From: Lachnospiraceae bacterium
GTDB taxonomy: Bacteria; Bacillota; Clostridia; Lachnospirales; Lachnospiraceae
Direction of reading: 5' to 3'
Length of the DNA stretch: 64,000 nt
Assembly: GCA_017619295.1 (NCBI GenBank)
Contig: JAFZSQ010000084.1
Coordinates: forward strand, 22,683-86,682
The notes under the pieces were generated by a model. It searched no databases, was not told the DNA's origin, and worked only from the letters and a program-made list of their open reading frames with translations. Position 1 is the first letter of the stretch. Each line of letters starts with the position of its first letter. Of the stretch, positions 26,165-34,984 are shown piece by piece. Made by a program: the position numbers and the translations under genes.

Positions 26165-27661
26165 TTATCTGTAAAAAACTTCACCTAACATCAAGTCTTT
26201 CTTGAAGTCTCTTATGTTAGTGTTCTTGTCGATAATGACTGCCTCAATACCCATAGCAGCTGCCCAGTCACTCATCTGCTCTGCAGTGATGTCATAGGAG
26301 AATGCTGTATGGTGTGCGCCACCTGCAAGAAGCCATGCTTCTGTACCTGTGTAGAAGTCAGGCTGAGGTGTCCAGAAGTTAATAGCTGTAGGAAGCTTGG
26401 GAAGAGGTTTCTCAACCTTCTTACACTCAACATCCTGAATAATGAGACGGAATCTGTTGCCAAGGTCGATAAGTGATGTTGCAATACCTGCGCCGGTCTT
26501 GGACTGGAACACAAGTCTTGCGGGATCTTCTCTGTTACCCATTGAAAGGGGCTGGCACTTAATCTGGATGGGACCGTCTGAAATGGAAGGACAAATCTCA
26601 AGCATGTGTGCCTGGATGATTCCCTCTTTACCCTTTACAAGGTTATATGTGTAGTCCTCAAGCATTGATGAACCCTTTGCGTCCTTCATACCTGCGCTCA
26701 TGATCTTCATGAGACGAACCATGGCTGCAACCTTCCAGTCACCTTCTGCACCGAAGCCGTAGCCCTTCTCCATAAGTCTCTGAATTGCAAGACCGGGAAG
26801 CTGTTTCAATGCTCCTAAATCACCGAAGTGAGTAACGATTGCCTGATAGTTCTTCTCCTTTAAGAATCTCTCGAAACCGATTTCAATCTGAGCCTGAACT
26901 GCAACATGCTTCTTAAACTCCTCGGGGTCTCTGCCCTCAAGGCAAATATCGTACTTGCTGTAGTACTCATCTACGAGTGCGTTGGTATCTGATGCTGAAA
27001 CTGCAGCAACTGCCTCTGCCATCTCGTTAACAGGATAAGCGTCAATCTCCCAGCCAAACTTAAGCTGAGCTTCAACCTTATCACCCTCTGTAACCGCTAC
27101 GTTTCTCATGTTGTCGGCGATACGACAAACCCTGATGTGGCTTGACTCCATGATACCGATGGCTGTGCGCATCCAGGAAGCAATCTTCTTCTGAACATCG
27201 ACATCCTTCCAGAAGCCTACGATAACCTTTCTCTCGATTCTCATTCTGGAAAGAATGTGAGCATACTCTCTGTCACCGTGAGCTGCCTGGTTCTCGTTCA
27301 TGAAATCCATATCCATTGTTGCATAAGGAATCTCTTCATTATACTGAGTATGGAGATGAAGGAGAGGTTTTCTGAACTCCTGAAGTCCAAGAATCCAGCT
27401 CTTTGCAGGTGAGAAGGTGTGCATCCATGTGATAACACCAGCACAGTTGGGATCGTTGTTGGCCTCATTAAAGGTCTTTCTGATAAGTTCATTTGTGATA
27501 AGTGTGGGCTTCCAAACGATTTCGAAAGGAAGAACACCGGACTTGTTAAGTCCCTCTACCATTTCCTTTGAGTGCGCTGCTACATGCGAAAGGCACTCGT
27601 CTCCATATAAATCCTGTGAACCGGTACAAAACCAGAACTGATATTTTTTAATCTCAGACAT
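26165..27661 (-). CDS. araA: L-arabinose isomerase
   Basis: 498 aa, the expected length. Converts L-arabinose to L-ribulose. It starts with the typical YQFWFCTGSQDLYG, carries TWMHTFSPAKSWI, LLHLHTQYNEEIPYATMDMDFMN and EGDWKVAAMVRLMKIM, and ends FYTGTEAWLLAGGAHHTAFS with metal-binding His residues. It follows the kinase by 34 nt in the same unit. With araB and araD it feeds the pentose phosphate pathway as xylulose 5-phosphate. Confidence 0.96.
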   Translation of the reverse strand: MSEIKKYQFWFCTGSQDLYGDECLSHVAAHSKEMVEGLNKSGVLPFEIVWKPTLITNELIRKTFNEANNDPNCAGVITWMHTFSPAKSWILGLQEFRKPLLHLHTQYNEEIPYATMDMDFMNENQAAHGDREYAHILSRMRIERKVIVGFWKDVDVQKKIASWMRTAIGIMESSHIRVCRIADNMRNVAVTEGDKVEAQLKFGWEIDAYPVNEMAEAVAAVSASDTNALVDEYYSKYDICLEGRDPEEFKKHVAVQAQIEIGFERFLKEKNYQAIVTHFGDLGALKQLPGLAIQRLMEKGYGFGAEGDWKVAAMVRLMKIMSAGMKDAKGSSMLEDYTYNLVKGKEGIIQAHMLEICPSISDGPIQIKCQPLSMGNREDPARLVFQSKTGAGIATSLIDLGNRFRLIIQDVECKKVEKPLPKLPTAINFWTPQPDFYTGTEAWLLAGGAHHTAFSYDITAEQMSDWAAAMGIEAVIIDKNTNIRDFKKDLMLGEVFYR

Positions 27662-27695
27662 TTCTATATTTCCTCCTAGAAAAATACACTGTTGT

Positions 27696-29294
27696 TTAAA
27701 TGTTAATTGCCTTGCAGATATCCTTCTGTGCGGGAATTGCCTTCACATATGTCTCTATGTACTTGTCAAAACCTGCTACATCTTCGGGATCGGGCTTCAT
27801 TACGGATCCTGTCTGTCCTCCGAATACCTTGTCGGAAAGGAACTTGTCAAGAGTCTCGGCGCCTGCCTTATTTACCATATAGGAAGCAAGCACTGCCATT
27901 CCCCAGGGACCGCCTTCTCCTGCTGTCTCCATAACGGCTACGGGAGTATTCATTGCAGCTGCAAGAATTCCCTGTCCCACGCCCTTAGTCTTGAACAGAC
28001 CGCCGTGTCCGTAGATCGTATCTGCTTTTACCTGCTCCTCTTTAAAGAGGATGTCGCATCCAATCTTAAGGGTAGCAAGGGATGCGTAAAGGTGAGTTCT
28101 CATAAAGTTTGCAAGGTTCATGTCAGCGTCGGGCTTTCTTGCAAACATGGGTCTGCCTTCGTCGGTGCCGATTACGGGTTCGCCTGATAATGTGTTAAAA
28201 GCCACAAGTCCTCCGCAATCCTTTTCACCTTTAAGTGCGTTGGTGTAGAGCTTTCCGTAAATGTCGTTAAGACTTATGTTCATTCCGAACATGTCGGAGA
28301 ACTCCTTAAAGAGACCAACCCAGGCATTTAAATCTGAAGTACAGTTGTTACAGTGAACCATGGCAACCGCAGGACCTGCAGGGGTGGTAACAAGGTCGAT
28401 TTCCTCGTGAACCTTCTTTAAGTCCTTCTCAAGAACTACCATGGCAAAAACGCTGGTTCCCGCTGATACGTTACCGGTTCTTACTGCAACGGAATTGGTT
28501 GCTGTCATGCCGGTGCCTGCATCGCCTTCGGGAGGTGCAAGGGGAATACCCGCCTGCAGATTACCTGAAGGATCAAGTTTCTTTGCTCCTTCTTCGGTAA
28601 GATTTCCTGCTGCATCGCCTGCAACAAGTACCTTGGGAAGAATCTTTCTGATATCCCAGGGATATTTTTTGACCTTATCAAGGGCTGCAAACTTGTCAAG
28701 CATACCCTGATTGAAATCACAAATGGATGAATCGATGGGGAACATACCTGATGCCTCGCCGATTCCCATAACCTTCTCACCTGTCATCTGCCAGTGAATG
28801 TAGCCGGCAAGTGTGGTGAGGAAATCAATATCTTTAACATGGTCCTCATTGTTAAGAATCGCCTGATAAAGATGAGCAATGCTCCAGCGCTGAGGGATGT
28901 TGAAGTTTAAGCACTCTGTAAGCTCCTTGGCTGCAGGACCTGTTATGGTGTTTCTCCAGGTTCTGAAGGGTGCAAGAAGTTTTCCTGCTTTATCAAAAGC
29001 CATGTAGCCGTGCATCATGCCTGAAAATCCCAAAGCTTTAAGCTTTGTTATCTCAACTCCATATTTCTCCTTAACATCTTTACGGAGGTTGGCGTAACAG
29101 TCCGTAAGGCCTTCCCAAATGTCATCCAGGGAATAGGTCCATACGCCATTCTCCAGACGGTTCTCCCACTCATGGTCTCCCGTCGCTATAGGGTTGTGAT
29201 TCTCATCAATAAGAACCCCTTTGATTCTGGTGGAGCCGAATTCTATGCCAAGAACGGCACTTCCGCTCTCGATACATTGTTTAGCGTTACCCAT
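27696..29294 (-). CDS. araB: L-ribulokinase, FGGY family
   Basis: 532 aa. Phosphorylates L-ribulose to L-ribulose 5-phosphate. FGGY-kinase features are the N-terminal [50 protein letters not shown], and the C-terminal ATP-site segment [20 protein letters not shown]. The sequence looks somewhat xylulokinase-like, but it lies directly before araA, so ribulokinase is the best call. A GGAGGG site precedes ATG 29294. Confidence 0.88.
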   Translation of the reverse strand: MGNAKQCIESGSAVLGIEFGSTRIKGVLIDENHNPIATGDHEWENRLENGVWTYSLDDIWEGLTDCYANLRKDVKEKYGVEITKLKALGFSGMMHGYMAFDKAGKLLAPFRTWRNTITGPAAKELTECLNFNIPQRWSIAHLYQAILNNEDHVKDIDFLTTLAGYIHWQMTGEKVMGIGEASGMFPIDSSICDFNQGMLDKFAALDKVKKYPWDIRKILPKVLVAGDAAGNLTEEGAKKLDPSGNLQAGIPLAPPEGDAGTGMTATNSVAVRTGNVSAGTSVFAMVVLEKDLKKVHEEIDLVTTPAGPAVAMVHCNNCTSDLNAWVGLFKEFSDMFGMNISLNDIYGKLYTNALKGEKDCGGLVAFNTLSGEPVIGTDEGRPMFARKPDADMNLANFMRTHLYASLATLKIGCDILFKEEQVKADTIYGHGGLFKTKGVGQGILAAAMNTPVAVMETAGEGGPWGMAVLASYMVNKAGAETLDKFLSDKVFGGQTGSVMKPDPEDVAGFDKYIETYVKAIPAQKDICKAINI

Positions 29295-29366
29295 AATACC
29301 CTCCTAAGTTTTATATTGAAAATACAATGAATCAATTGCTTTGCCCTTATACTTGTTGGGAGTATC

Positions 29367-29612
29367 TCACCACTTGTTGTTGGGACAGCGGCTTATTTTT
29401 GCCAGGGCTCGAAGCTCGACGTAACATCCGCAGGAAGCGCAAGTACCCGCATTTAGTTTCTCGCATTCCTTGCATACCGAGAGACGGCTTTCATATTTGG
29501 CCTCATCCACCCGGTCGTTCATCTTTATTGCTTCTTTGTATTTGTCAATCATAGCCATGTCAGCTTCCGCCATTTCGCGGAGCAGACACCTTTTGCATAT
29601 GCGTTTCTCCAT
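29367..29612 (-). CDS. Small Cys-rich protein (DUF6171-like)
   Basis: 81 aa with eight cysteines in metal-binding spacing: CKRCLL near the N-terminus, then CKECEKLNAGTCASCGCYV and a final C-PNNKW. The central helix is acidic. It resembles the DUF6171 family of Firmicutes, whose role is unknown; zinc or Fe-S binding is inferred. It ends 72 nt before araB on the same strand and may be co-transcribed with it. Confidence 0.75.
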   Translation of the reverse strand: MEKRICKRCLLREMAEADMAMIDKYKEAIKMNDRVDEAKYESRLSVCKECEKLNAGTCASCGCYVELRALAKISRCPNNKW

Positions 29613-29717
29613 CCAAAAAACTCCTAATAGGTGAAACGTTTTTCTTTATAAAAGAGTCTCATTTATAATTTACTAGTTTTTGGGCCAAAAGGCAACTGTT
29701 ATTGGGGCTTTTTACAA

Positions 29718-29770
29718 TTGACACTACATCTTTCTGACTATATACTCTTAATTGTTAAACGTATTGTTAA
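29718..29770 (+). promoter_or_regulatory. araD promoter with direct-repeat operator candidate
   Basis: TTGACA (29718-29723), a 17-bp spacer and TATACT (29741-29746) make a near-consensus sigma-A promoter. Two ATTGTTAA copies, 29751-29758 and 29763-29770, are separated by ACGT just over the expected start site, a typical repressor position. AraR or another pentose regulator could bind there; no such gene is in this window. Confidence 0.8.
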
Positions 29771-29808
29771 TTTTGAATTGATTTTATTAATTCAAGAGAG
29801 GGAGAGAT

Positions 29809-30504
29809 ATGTTAGAAAAACTGAAAAAAGAAGTGTACGAAGCAAATATTTTGCTTCCAAAGTACGGGCTGGTAACCTTTACCTGGGGTAATGTCAGTGC
29901 AATCGACAGAGAATCCGGACTCTTCGTTATCAAACCCAGCGGTGTCGACTACGAGACCATGACTCCCGATGATATGGTTGTTATGGATCTTGACGGCAAC
30001 AAGGTTGAAGGTAAGCTTAAACCTTCATCAGACACACCCACACATCTGGAGATCTACAAAGCCTTTAAGGAAGTGGGAGGAGTTGTTCACACTCATTCAT
30101 CCTATGCTACAAGCTGGGCCCAGGCAGGAAGAGGAATTCCCTGCTACGGAACCACTCATGCAGATTACTTCTACGGTGAGATTCCCTGCGTAAGATGTCT
30201 TACAGCAGACGAAATCGAATCCGCATATGAGGAAAACACAGGACACCTCATTGTAAACGAGTTCATCCGCATGAAGAAAGATCCCATTGCGGTTCCCGCA
30301 GTTCTTTGTAAGAACCACGGCGTATTCTCATGGGGCAAGGATGCTCATGAAGCAGTTCACAATTCCGTTGTTACCGAGGAAGTTGCCAAGATGGCCTTCC
30401 GTTGCGAGTTAATCAATCCCGAAGTTAAACCTGCACCTCAGGAACTTCAGGACAAGCACTACTACAGAAAGCACGGTGCAAACGCATACTACGGACAAAA
30501 CTAA
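29809..30504 (+). CDS. araD: L-ribulose-5-phosphate 4-epimerase
   Basis: 231 aa, class II aldolase family, the normal AraD size. Converts L-ribulose 5-phosphate to D-xylulose 5-phosphate. It shows [38 protein letters not shown], then [21 protein letters not shown] with the zinc-binding His pair and a [11 protein letters not shown] segment. It is the only clear plus-strand gene in the window, divergent from the araB-araA unit, with its own strong promoter and GAGAGGGAGAG before ATG. Confidence 0.95.
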   Translation: MLEKLKKEVYEANILLPKYGLVTFTWGNVSAIDRESGLFVIKPSGVDYETMTPDDMVVMDLDGNKVEGKLKPSSDTPTHLEIYKAFKEVGGVVHTHSSYATSWAQAGRGIPCYGTTHADYFYGEIPCVRCLTADEIESAYEENTGHLIVNEFIRMKKDPIAVPAVLCKNHGVFSWGKDAHEAVHNSVVTEEVAKMAFRCELINPEVKPAPQELQDKHYYRKHGANAYYGQN

Positions 30505-30520
30505 ATACAAACAAAAAAAA

Positions 30521-30549
30521 GTGCAGTTGGGGACAGGCCCCAACTGCAC
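30521..30549. terminator. Bidirectional terminator between araD and hpf
   Basis: GTGCAGTTGGGG and its complement (30521-30532, 30538-30549) form a 12-bp stem with an ACAGG loop; an A run precedes and TTTT follows, so it can end both convergent transcripts. Confidence 0.9.
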
Positions 30550-30568
30550 CTTTTGATTTAGTAGCAAC

Positions 30569-31096
30569 TTATTTGTCAGGTTCGATCAATCCGTAGGTGT
30601 TACCCTTTCTCTTGTAAACTACGTTGGTCTGATCAGTTTCTGCGTTGATGAAAACGAAGAAGTCGTGTCCCAAAAGTTCCATCTGGATACATGCATCCTC
30701 GGGATACATGGGCTTGATATCGAACTTCTTGGTACGGACAATCTTGATTTCCTCCTCGTCCATGTAATCGTGATCCAGATAAGCATCTGTAAAGAATCCT
30801 GCGTTCTGGTGTTTATCAACGATTTTATTCTTATAACGTTTGAGCTGTCTCTCTATAATCTCTTCAACAAGGTCAATGGAGACATACATATCACTGCTGC
30901 TTTGTTCTGAACGGATTATATTGCCTTTGACGGGGATTGTAACCTCGATTTTCTGCCTCTCCTTTTCTACGCTTAAAGTAACGTGAATCTCTGTGTCTGC
31001 CGAAAAATACTTTTCCAACTTGCCGATCTTACGCTCCACAGCGTCCCTCAGACCGGGTGTGACCTCGATGTTTCTTCCAATAATAACAAACTTCAT
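30569..31096 (-). CDS. hpf: Ribosome hibernation promoting factor, long form
   Basis: 175 aa. Start at ATG 31096, where AAAGGGTG sits upstream; the longer frame has no better site. The N-terminal ~100 residues are the S30AE/RaiA domain (MKFVIIGRNIEVTPGLRDAV, VTIPVKGNIIRSEQSSSDMY, AIDLVEE-like SIDLVEEIIERQLKRYKNKI). After a linker, the C-terminal ~55-residue dimerisation domain carries IVRTKKFDIKPMYPEDA and GHDFFVFINAETDQTNVVYKR. Long HPF pairs 70S ribosomes into inactive 100S dimers in slow growth. Monocistronic with its own promoter. Confidence 0.95.
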   Translation of the reverse strand: MKFVIIGRNIEVTPGLRDAVERKIGKLEKYFSADTEIHVTLSVEKERQKIEVTIPVKGNIIRSEQSSSDMYVSIDLVEEIIERQLKRYKNKIVDKHQNAGFFTDAYLDHDYMDEEEIKIVRTKKFDIKPMYPEDACIQMELLGHDFFVFINAETDQTNVVYKRKGNTYGLIEPDK

Positions 31097-31130
31097 ATAC
31101 ATCACCCTTTCGGTTTTATATTGTATAAGC

Positions 31131-31160
31131 ATTATAGCATGAGATGTGCACGTTTTTCAA
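31131..31160 (-). promoter_or_regulatory. hpf promoter
   Basis: TTGAAA (31160-31155) and TATAAT (31136-31131) with an 18-bp spacer, ~35 nt before the start codon. Confidence 0.75.
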
Positions 31161-31264
31161 CAATTCTGGTAGATTTTATAAAAGTTTAAGAATTTATAAA
31201 TGTCAATCCGATTTGAGATTTTTATTCCGATTTTGCTAATTTTATTAGAACTAAACAAAACAAT

Positions 31265-31384
31265 TGTTCACACAAGTTTCCATAAAATCGATATCCCCAA
31301 CACAAATATGGGTATGTGGATAATGTGTATAACTTAGTGTATAAATCCTTTTTGCCTAAAATCGGCATATTTTTATGTGGATAA
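31265..31384 (-). other. Cluster of DnaA boxes in a noncoding stretch
   Basis: The gene-free interval from about 31161 to 31505 is AT-rich. On the minus strand it holds TTATCCACA (31384-31376), TTATACACT (31344-31336), TTATACACA (31332-31324) and TTATCCACA (31323-31315); the last two touch end to end. TTGTTCACA on the plus strand (31265-31273) is a weaker fifth match. Three of these fit the DnaA consensus TTATNCACA exactly. Nothing else is seen in the stretch. Gene direction does not change across it and dnaA/dnaN are absent, so a DnaA-titrating or regulatory cluster is more likely than oriC. Confidence 0.6.
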
Positions 31385-31511
31385 CTCGTTTGAAAAAAAG
31401 TTACACATTTCTTTAAAATATGCTGGTTTTTTGGGCTTTTGGTAATCTTGCACAAAGGTAGTACCTAATTACCAAAAGATAGTTCTTACAATTGAGCGAC
31501 AACAATTTTAA

Positions 31512-31534
31512 AGGCCGTGGATATTCCACGGCCT
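31512..31534 (-). terminator. Terminator after the NlpC/P60 gene
   Basis: AGGCCGTGG and CCACGGCCT arms (31512-31520, 31526-31534), followed on the minus strand by TTTAAAATT. Confidence 0.8.
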
Positions 31535-31559
31535 CACAAATATCTTTTGGGTATTAATA

Positions 31560-32756
31560 TTAGAATACTCTTCTAACAGTGATGGGCTGACGGTAGTCCG
31601 CAGGACCAACCTTGATTCCGCCCTTAGGTGTTGATGCGTGTACAATCTGGTTATTGCCCATATACAAAGCAACGTGGCCTGAATATACGACAATATCACC
31701 GGGCTGTGCATTGGCAAGTCCACCCTCAACTTCAGAACCGACTGTTGAGTAAGCACTTGAAGCTCTGGGAAGGCTGATGCCGAAGTTAGCATAAACAAGC
31801 ATTGTAAATCCGGAACAGTCGGTACCCTCTGTAAGGCTGTTACCGCCATGTACGTAAGGATTACCTACGAACTGCAATGCGAATGCAATGACATCTGAAC
31901 CAAGACTTCCGTCTCCTGTGTAGCTTACTGAAGGAGCTGTGTAAGCAGGTGCGGTATTTCCGTTTGCCGCCATGGCTGCTGCAGCTGCCTGTCTTGCTGC
32001 CTGACGCTCTGCCTGCTCTCTCAATACTCTCTTACGTTCTTCTTCTATTGATTCTGCTCTTACAAACTTGGTGGTGAGGTCTACGCAATCAGCTGCGATG
32101 TAACCTGCACCTTCCTCGATATCAATCTTAATGAAGTCATCTTCTTCATCAAGGACCAAAAGCTGCTCGCCTTCGGGGAAGAGGCAAACCTCTTCAGAGT
32201 TGGCGTCGGGCTCTGAGTGAACCTTAACGATTCCTTCCTTGACGATGGCGAGTCTCTTACCTACCTTCTTGGCAAGATCTACGGCGTCCGTACCTGTAAC
32301 GCAGTACTCACCTTTGACATATCCTGTAACGGTACCTGACTTGATGAGGTACCAGCCATCTTCTTCTCCAAGGAACTCTCCCACTGAATCGTCGTAGAGC
32401 TTACCTACAACATTTCCTTCTATGGAAGCCTTATCCCTGATGTTTACATACTGGTCAACCTGAGCGATTACCAGATTCTTGAAGCCTTCTTCTTCAGAAA
32501 TAACCTTGTCTGACTCGGCAACTCTTGCTCCGTCAATTGATTTAAGGTCCAAGGGATCGATTGTTTCTTCAATCTCAACCTTGTCTCCGTCGGTCTTCAT
32601 GGATTCAAGTGACTTACCGTTTGAAATGGTAAGGTTGATTCCGCCTGAAGGTAAAACCTTGTTAAGTCCTGAAGCCTCGGCGCTCATATTGAAAGAAGAA
32701 AACGCAACCGCTGCTAAAAGCAAGCCTGATGCGGTTTTCATAAATTGCTTTTTCAT
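31560..32756 (-). CDS. Secreted SH3-domain NlpC/P60 peptidoglycan hydrolase
   Basis: 398 aa. Start at ATG 32756 after AGGAGA; the upstream in-frame ATG has no ribosome site. Signal peptide ~1-30; two bacterial SH3-like segments at ~95-150 (YVNIRDKASIEGNVVGKLY) and ~165-225; a Gln/Ala/Arg-rich coiled stretch (~235-265); and a C-terminal NlpC/P60 domain with Cys in GTDCSGFTMLVY, His in YSGHVALYMG and His in IVHASTPKG. This is a complete Cys-His-His endopeptidase that cuts cell-wall stem peptides outside the cell. Confidence 0.93.
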   Translation of the reverse strand: MKKQFMKTASGLLLAAVAFSSFNMSAEASGLNKVLPSGGINLTISNGKSLESMKTDGDKVEIEETIDPLDLKSIDGARVAESDKVISEEEGFKNLVIAQVDQYVNIRDKASIEGNVVGKLYDDSVGEFLGEEDGWYLIKSGTVTGYVKGEYCVTGTDAVDLAKKVGKRLAIVKEGIVKVHSEPDANSEEVCLFPEGEQLLVLDEEDDFIKIDIEEGAGYIAADCVDLTTKFVRAESIEEERKRVLREQAERQAARQAAAAAMAANGNTAPAYTAPSVSYTGDGSLGSDVIAFALQFVGNPYVHGGNSLTEGTDCSGFTMLVYANFGISLPRASSAYSTVGSEVEGGLANAQPGDIVVYSGHVALYMGNNQIVHASTPKGGIKVGPADYRQPITVRRVF

Positions 32757-32814
32757 ATACTCTCCTGTGATGCTTTTCGGATTCATTTGTTACAAAATTG
32801 TTACAACCCTATTA

Positions 32815-32843
32815 AATATATCATCTGAAAGTATCTTTGTCAA
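32815..32843 (-). promoter_or_regulatory. Promoter of the NlpC/P60 gene
   Basis: TTGACA (32843-32838), a 17-bp spacer and TATATT (32820-32815), close to consensus, just after the trxB stop. Confidence 0.8.
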
Positions 32844-32845
32844 AT

Positions 32846-33754
32846 TTACACAGAAATGTAATTGAAAGCACTGGTGGCCGCATTTGCGCCATCGGCAACG
32901 GCTGTGATGACCTGACGGAGTTGTTTCTTACGACAATCTCCTGCGGCATAAATTCCGGGAGCAGATGTTACACATGTTTCATCCGCAAGTATATATCCGC
33001 CGGGATCCATCTTCACAATGTCCTTAAACAGGTCTGTGTCGGGATGAATTCCCACTGCGATGAAAACTGCGTCGGTATCAAGTTCTTTGATATCGCCGGT
33101 TTTGACATCCTTGATTACAAACTGCTTAACGGCGTCCTCACCCTTTATCTCTACGGGCACATGGCTCCACAAAACTTCCACATTGGGAAGGGCAAGAAGG
33201 GCATCCTGTAAAGACTTGGCCGCTCTCAATTCGTCCCTTCTGTGAATAAGGTAGACCTTGCTGCAGCCTTTTGCCAAAAAGATGGCGTCCTCAACTGCCA
33301 CGTCTCCTCCGCCTACAACGCAGGCAACTCTGTTTCTGAAGAAAGCGCCGTCACAGGTAGCACAATATGAAACTCCCATTCCGGTCAGCTCCTCCTCGCC
33401 GGGCACACCAAGAAGTGCGTGGTGTGCACCTGTGGCAAGAATCACCGTTTTGGTCTCGTATTCGTTCTTGTCAGTCTTAACAACCTTAACGCTTCCGCTG
33501 TCGGCTACGCTCTTAACTTCCTCCTCAACAAAGGGAGCCTCCAGCTTCTCCGCATGGGCTCTGAAGGTCTCGCCCATGTCCCATCCGCTGATTCCGGGAA
33601 GTCCCAGATAATTGTCCACTTCATATGTATTTAGAATCTGGCCGCCGCTTACGGGCTGCTTCTCGATAACAAGAATATTCATTCCCGCTCTCTTACCGTA
33701 AACCGCCGCAGAAAGGCCTGCAGGGCCTGAACCGATTATTATGCAATCGTACAT
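32846..33754 (-). CDS. trxB: Thioredoxin reductase
   Basis: 302 aa. NAD(P)H-dependent flavoprotein that reduces thioredoxin. FAD loop GSGPAGLSAAVYGKRAG at 8-24; redox-active Cys131-Cys134 in SYCATCDGAFF; second nucleotide loop VVGGGDVAVEDAIFLA; C-terminal PGIYAAGDCRKKQLRQVITA. The HRRDELRA motif after the nucleotide loop suggests NADPH use. It starts 14 nt after the DUF362 gene, so they share a transcript. Confidence 0.93.
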   Translation of the reverse strand: MYDCIIIGSGPAGLSAAVYGKRAGMNILVIEKQPVSGGQILNTYEVDNYLGLPGISGWDMGETFRAHAEKLEAPFVEEEVKSVADSGSVKVVKTDKNEYETKTVILATGAHHALLGVPGEEELTGMGVSYCATCDGAFFRNRVACVVGGGDVAVEDAIFLAKGCSKVYLIHRRDELRAAKSLQDALLALPNVEVLWSHVPVEIKGEDAVKQFVIKDVKTGDIKELDTDAVFIAVGIHPDTDLFKDIVKMDPGGYILADETCVTSAPGIYAAGDCRKKQLRQVITAVADGANAATSAFNYISV

Positions 33755-33768
33755 AGTGTGTCTCCTTT

Positions 33769-34863
33769 CTACTTTACGTATGCTTTGAGTCCGTTGTAAA
33801 TGTCGTCGGGGTCCGGAGGACAGCCCTTAATTGTGTGGTTAAACAATCTTGTGCAGTTTCCCACTCCCAATTCACCGGTTTTGCCTCTATAGCCCTGGCC
33901 GATACACACCTTCTCTTTAAGTTTCTCAAGGAGCCCTTCATCTTCCAGTCGCATGAAAGCTTCAATGAGGCTTTCATAACAGGCTGAACAGGTATCCACC
34001 TCCGTGGCCTTATCCTTAAGTTTCAGCAATCCATATCTTTTTGGTAAAATCTCATCCTTCTCAGCTTCACCTGAGCCTATGGTTTTCATCTTAAGTTTGG
34101 AAAGATCTGAGATACCTACTCCCATTTTCTCCGAAAGGCCGATATAGGGAACATCCTCCAGCTCATATCCCATGAGTCTGCAGACATAGGAGTCCACCAG
34201 AACCGGGTCTCTTGCCGCCATAACGCAATCTGTAACATATGGATTGCCGCCACCTTCACTGTCCAAATCGCCACATATGTGATCAATAACAATAAAATCC
34301 TGCTTGATTACACTGTTAAGAACGGCTATGGGCTCGTGAAGTCCCAGGGTATGGAAGCGCCTCTTCTCTGCATTTGTAATGAGGCCCTTCATATTCTTTA
34401 AGGCACAGGTTATGTTGGTCTGGCAATGTCCCTTCAAAACCGGAACGTTAATAAGGAAGTCAACATCCTGTAGGCACTTGACCACTCTGACCTTCAAATC
34501 CCCTTCGCCGGCTTCGAAGAAATTCTCCTTCTGAGTATCTACAAGCTCAACGCCATAATTTGAAGATAAGGTGTTGTAGCCACAGTACTCGAAGGCCTCC
34601 TCGGTCTTATCTCCAATCCATGAACCTTCTATTATCTTAATATCCTTCTTTCCGTTCTCCTGAAGGTACTCGATTATACCCGCCACAACTTCAGGGTGCG
34701 TCGTGGCACCAAAGTCTGCCGGCACAGGCTCCACCAGATTGGGCTTTATTCCAATCCTGGCACCCTCGGGAATCATGGAGTTTAAGTCAGCCTCCACAAG
34801 AAGCTGCTTGGTCATTTCCTTATAGTTTTTGCCGTATATTCTGTATATTTCGTTTGCTTGCAA
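33769..34863 (-). CDS. DUF362 family protein
   Basis: 364 aa from TTG 34863, eight bases after GGGAGG; an upstream in-frame ATG at 34887 would put the ribosome site inside the gene. DUF362 hallmarks are IGIKPNLVEPVP near the N-terminus, NVPVLKGHCQTNITCALKNMKG and LVDSYVCRLMGYE. Cysteines in CSACYES and the C-terminal GNCTRLF region could hold a metal or cluster. Function in this family is not established. It sits between metY and trxB and is co-directional with both. Confidence 0.82.
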   Translation of the reverse strand: MQANEIYRIYGKNYKEMTKQLLVEADLNSMIPEGARIGIKPNLVEPVPADFGATTHPEVVAGIIEYLQENGKKDIKIIEGSWIGDKTEEAFEYCGYNTLSSNYGVELVDTQKENFFEAGEGDLKVRVVKCLQDVDFLINVPVLKGHCQTNITCALKNMKGLITNAEKRRFHTLGLHEPIAVLNSVIKQDFIVIDHICGDLDSEGGGNPYVTDCVMAARDPVLVDSYVCRLMGYELEDVPYIGLSEKMGVGISDLSKLKMKTIGSGEAEKDEILPKRYGLLKLKDKATEVDTCSACYESLIEAFMRLEDEGLLEKLKEKVCIGQGYRGKTGELGVGNCTRLFNHTIKGCPPDPDDIYNGLKAYVK

Positions 34864-34897
34864 GGTTTTATCCTCCCTAATCTCCATTATATCAAAA

Positions 34898-34968
34898 GGT
34901 GCAAAAAGGGGACAGACCCCAAATCGCACGTTTCATGTGCGGTTTGGGGTCTGTCCCCTTTCTGCACC
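34898..34968 (-). terminator. Long hairpin terminator after metY
   Basis: An imperfect stem of about 30 bp runs from GGTGCA (34898-34903) through GGGGACAGACCCCAAA to the matching arm ending TGCACC (34963-34968), with a GTTTCAT loop and a TTTTG run on the minus strand. The core GGGGACAG(A/G)CCCCAA also occurs in the araD/hpf terminator. A TATAAT sequence just after it probably starts the DUF362-trxB transcript. Confidence 0.75.
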
Positions 34969-34984
34969 TGGGCCTATCCCACTC

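Noticed and set aside
31315-31384. oriC
   Set aside because: No dnaA, dnaN, rpmH or gyrase genes nearby, and gene orientation does not switch here; kept only as a DnaA-box cluster.
31222-31455. Minus-strand 77-codon frame in the DnaA-box region
   Set aside because: It runs across the DnaA boxes, has no ribosome site and has an AT-driven composition; treated as noncoding.
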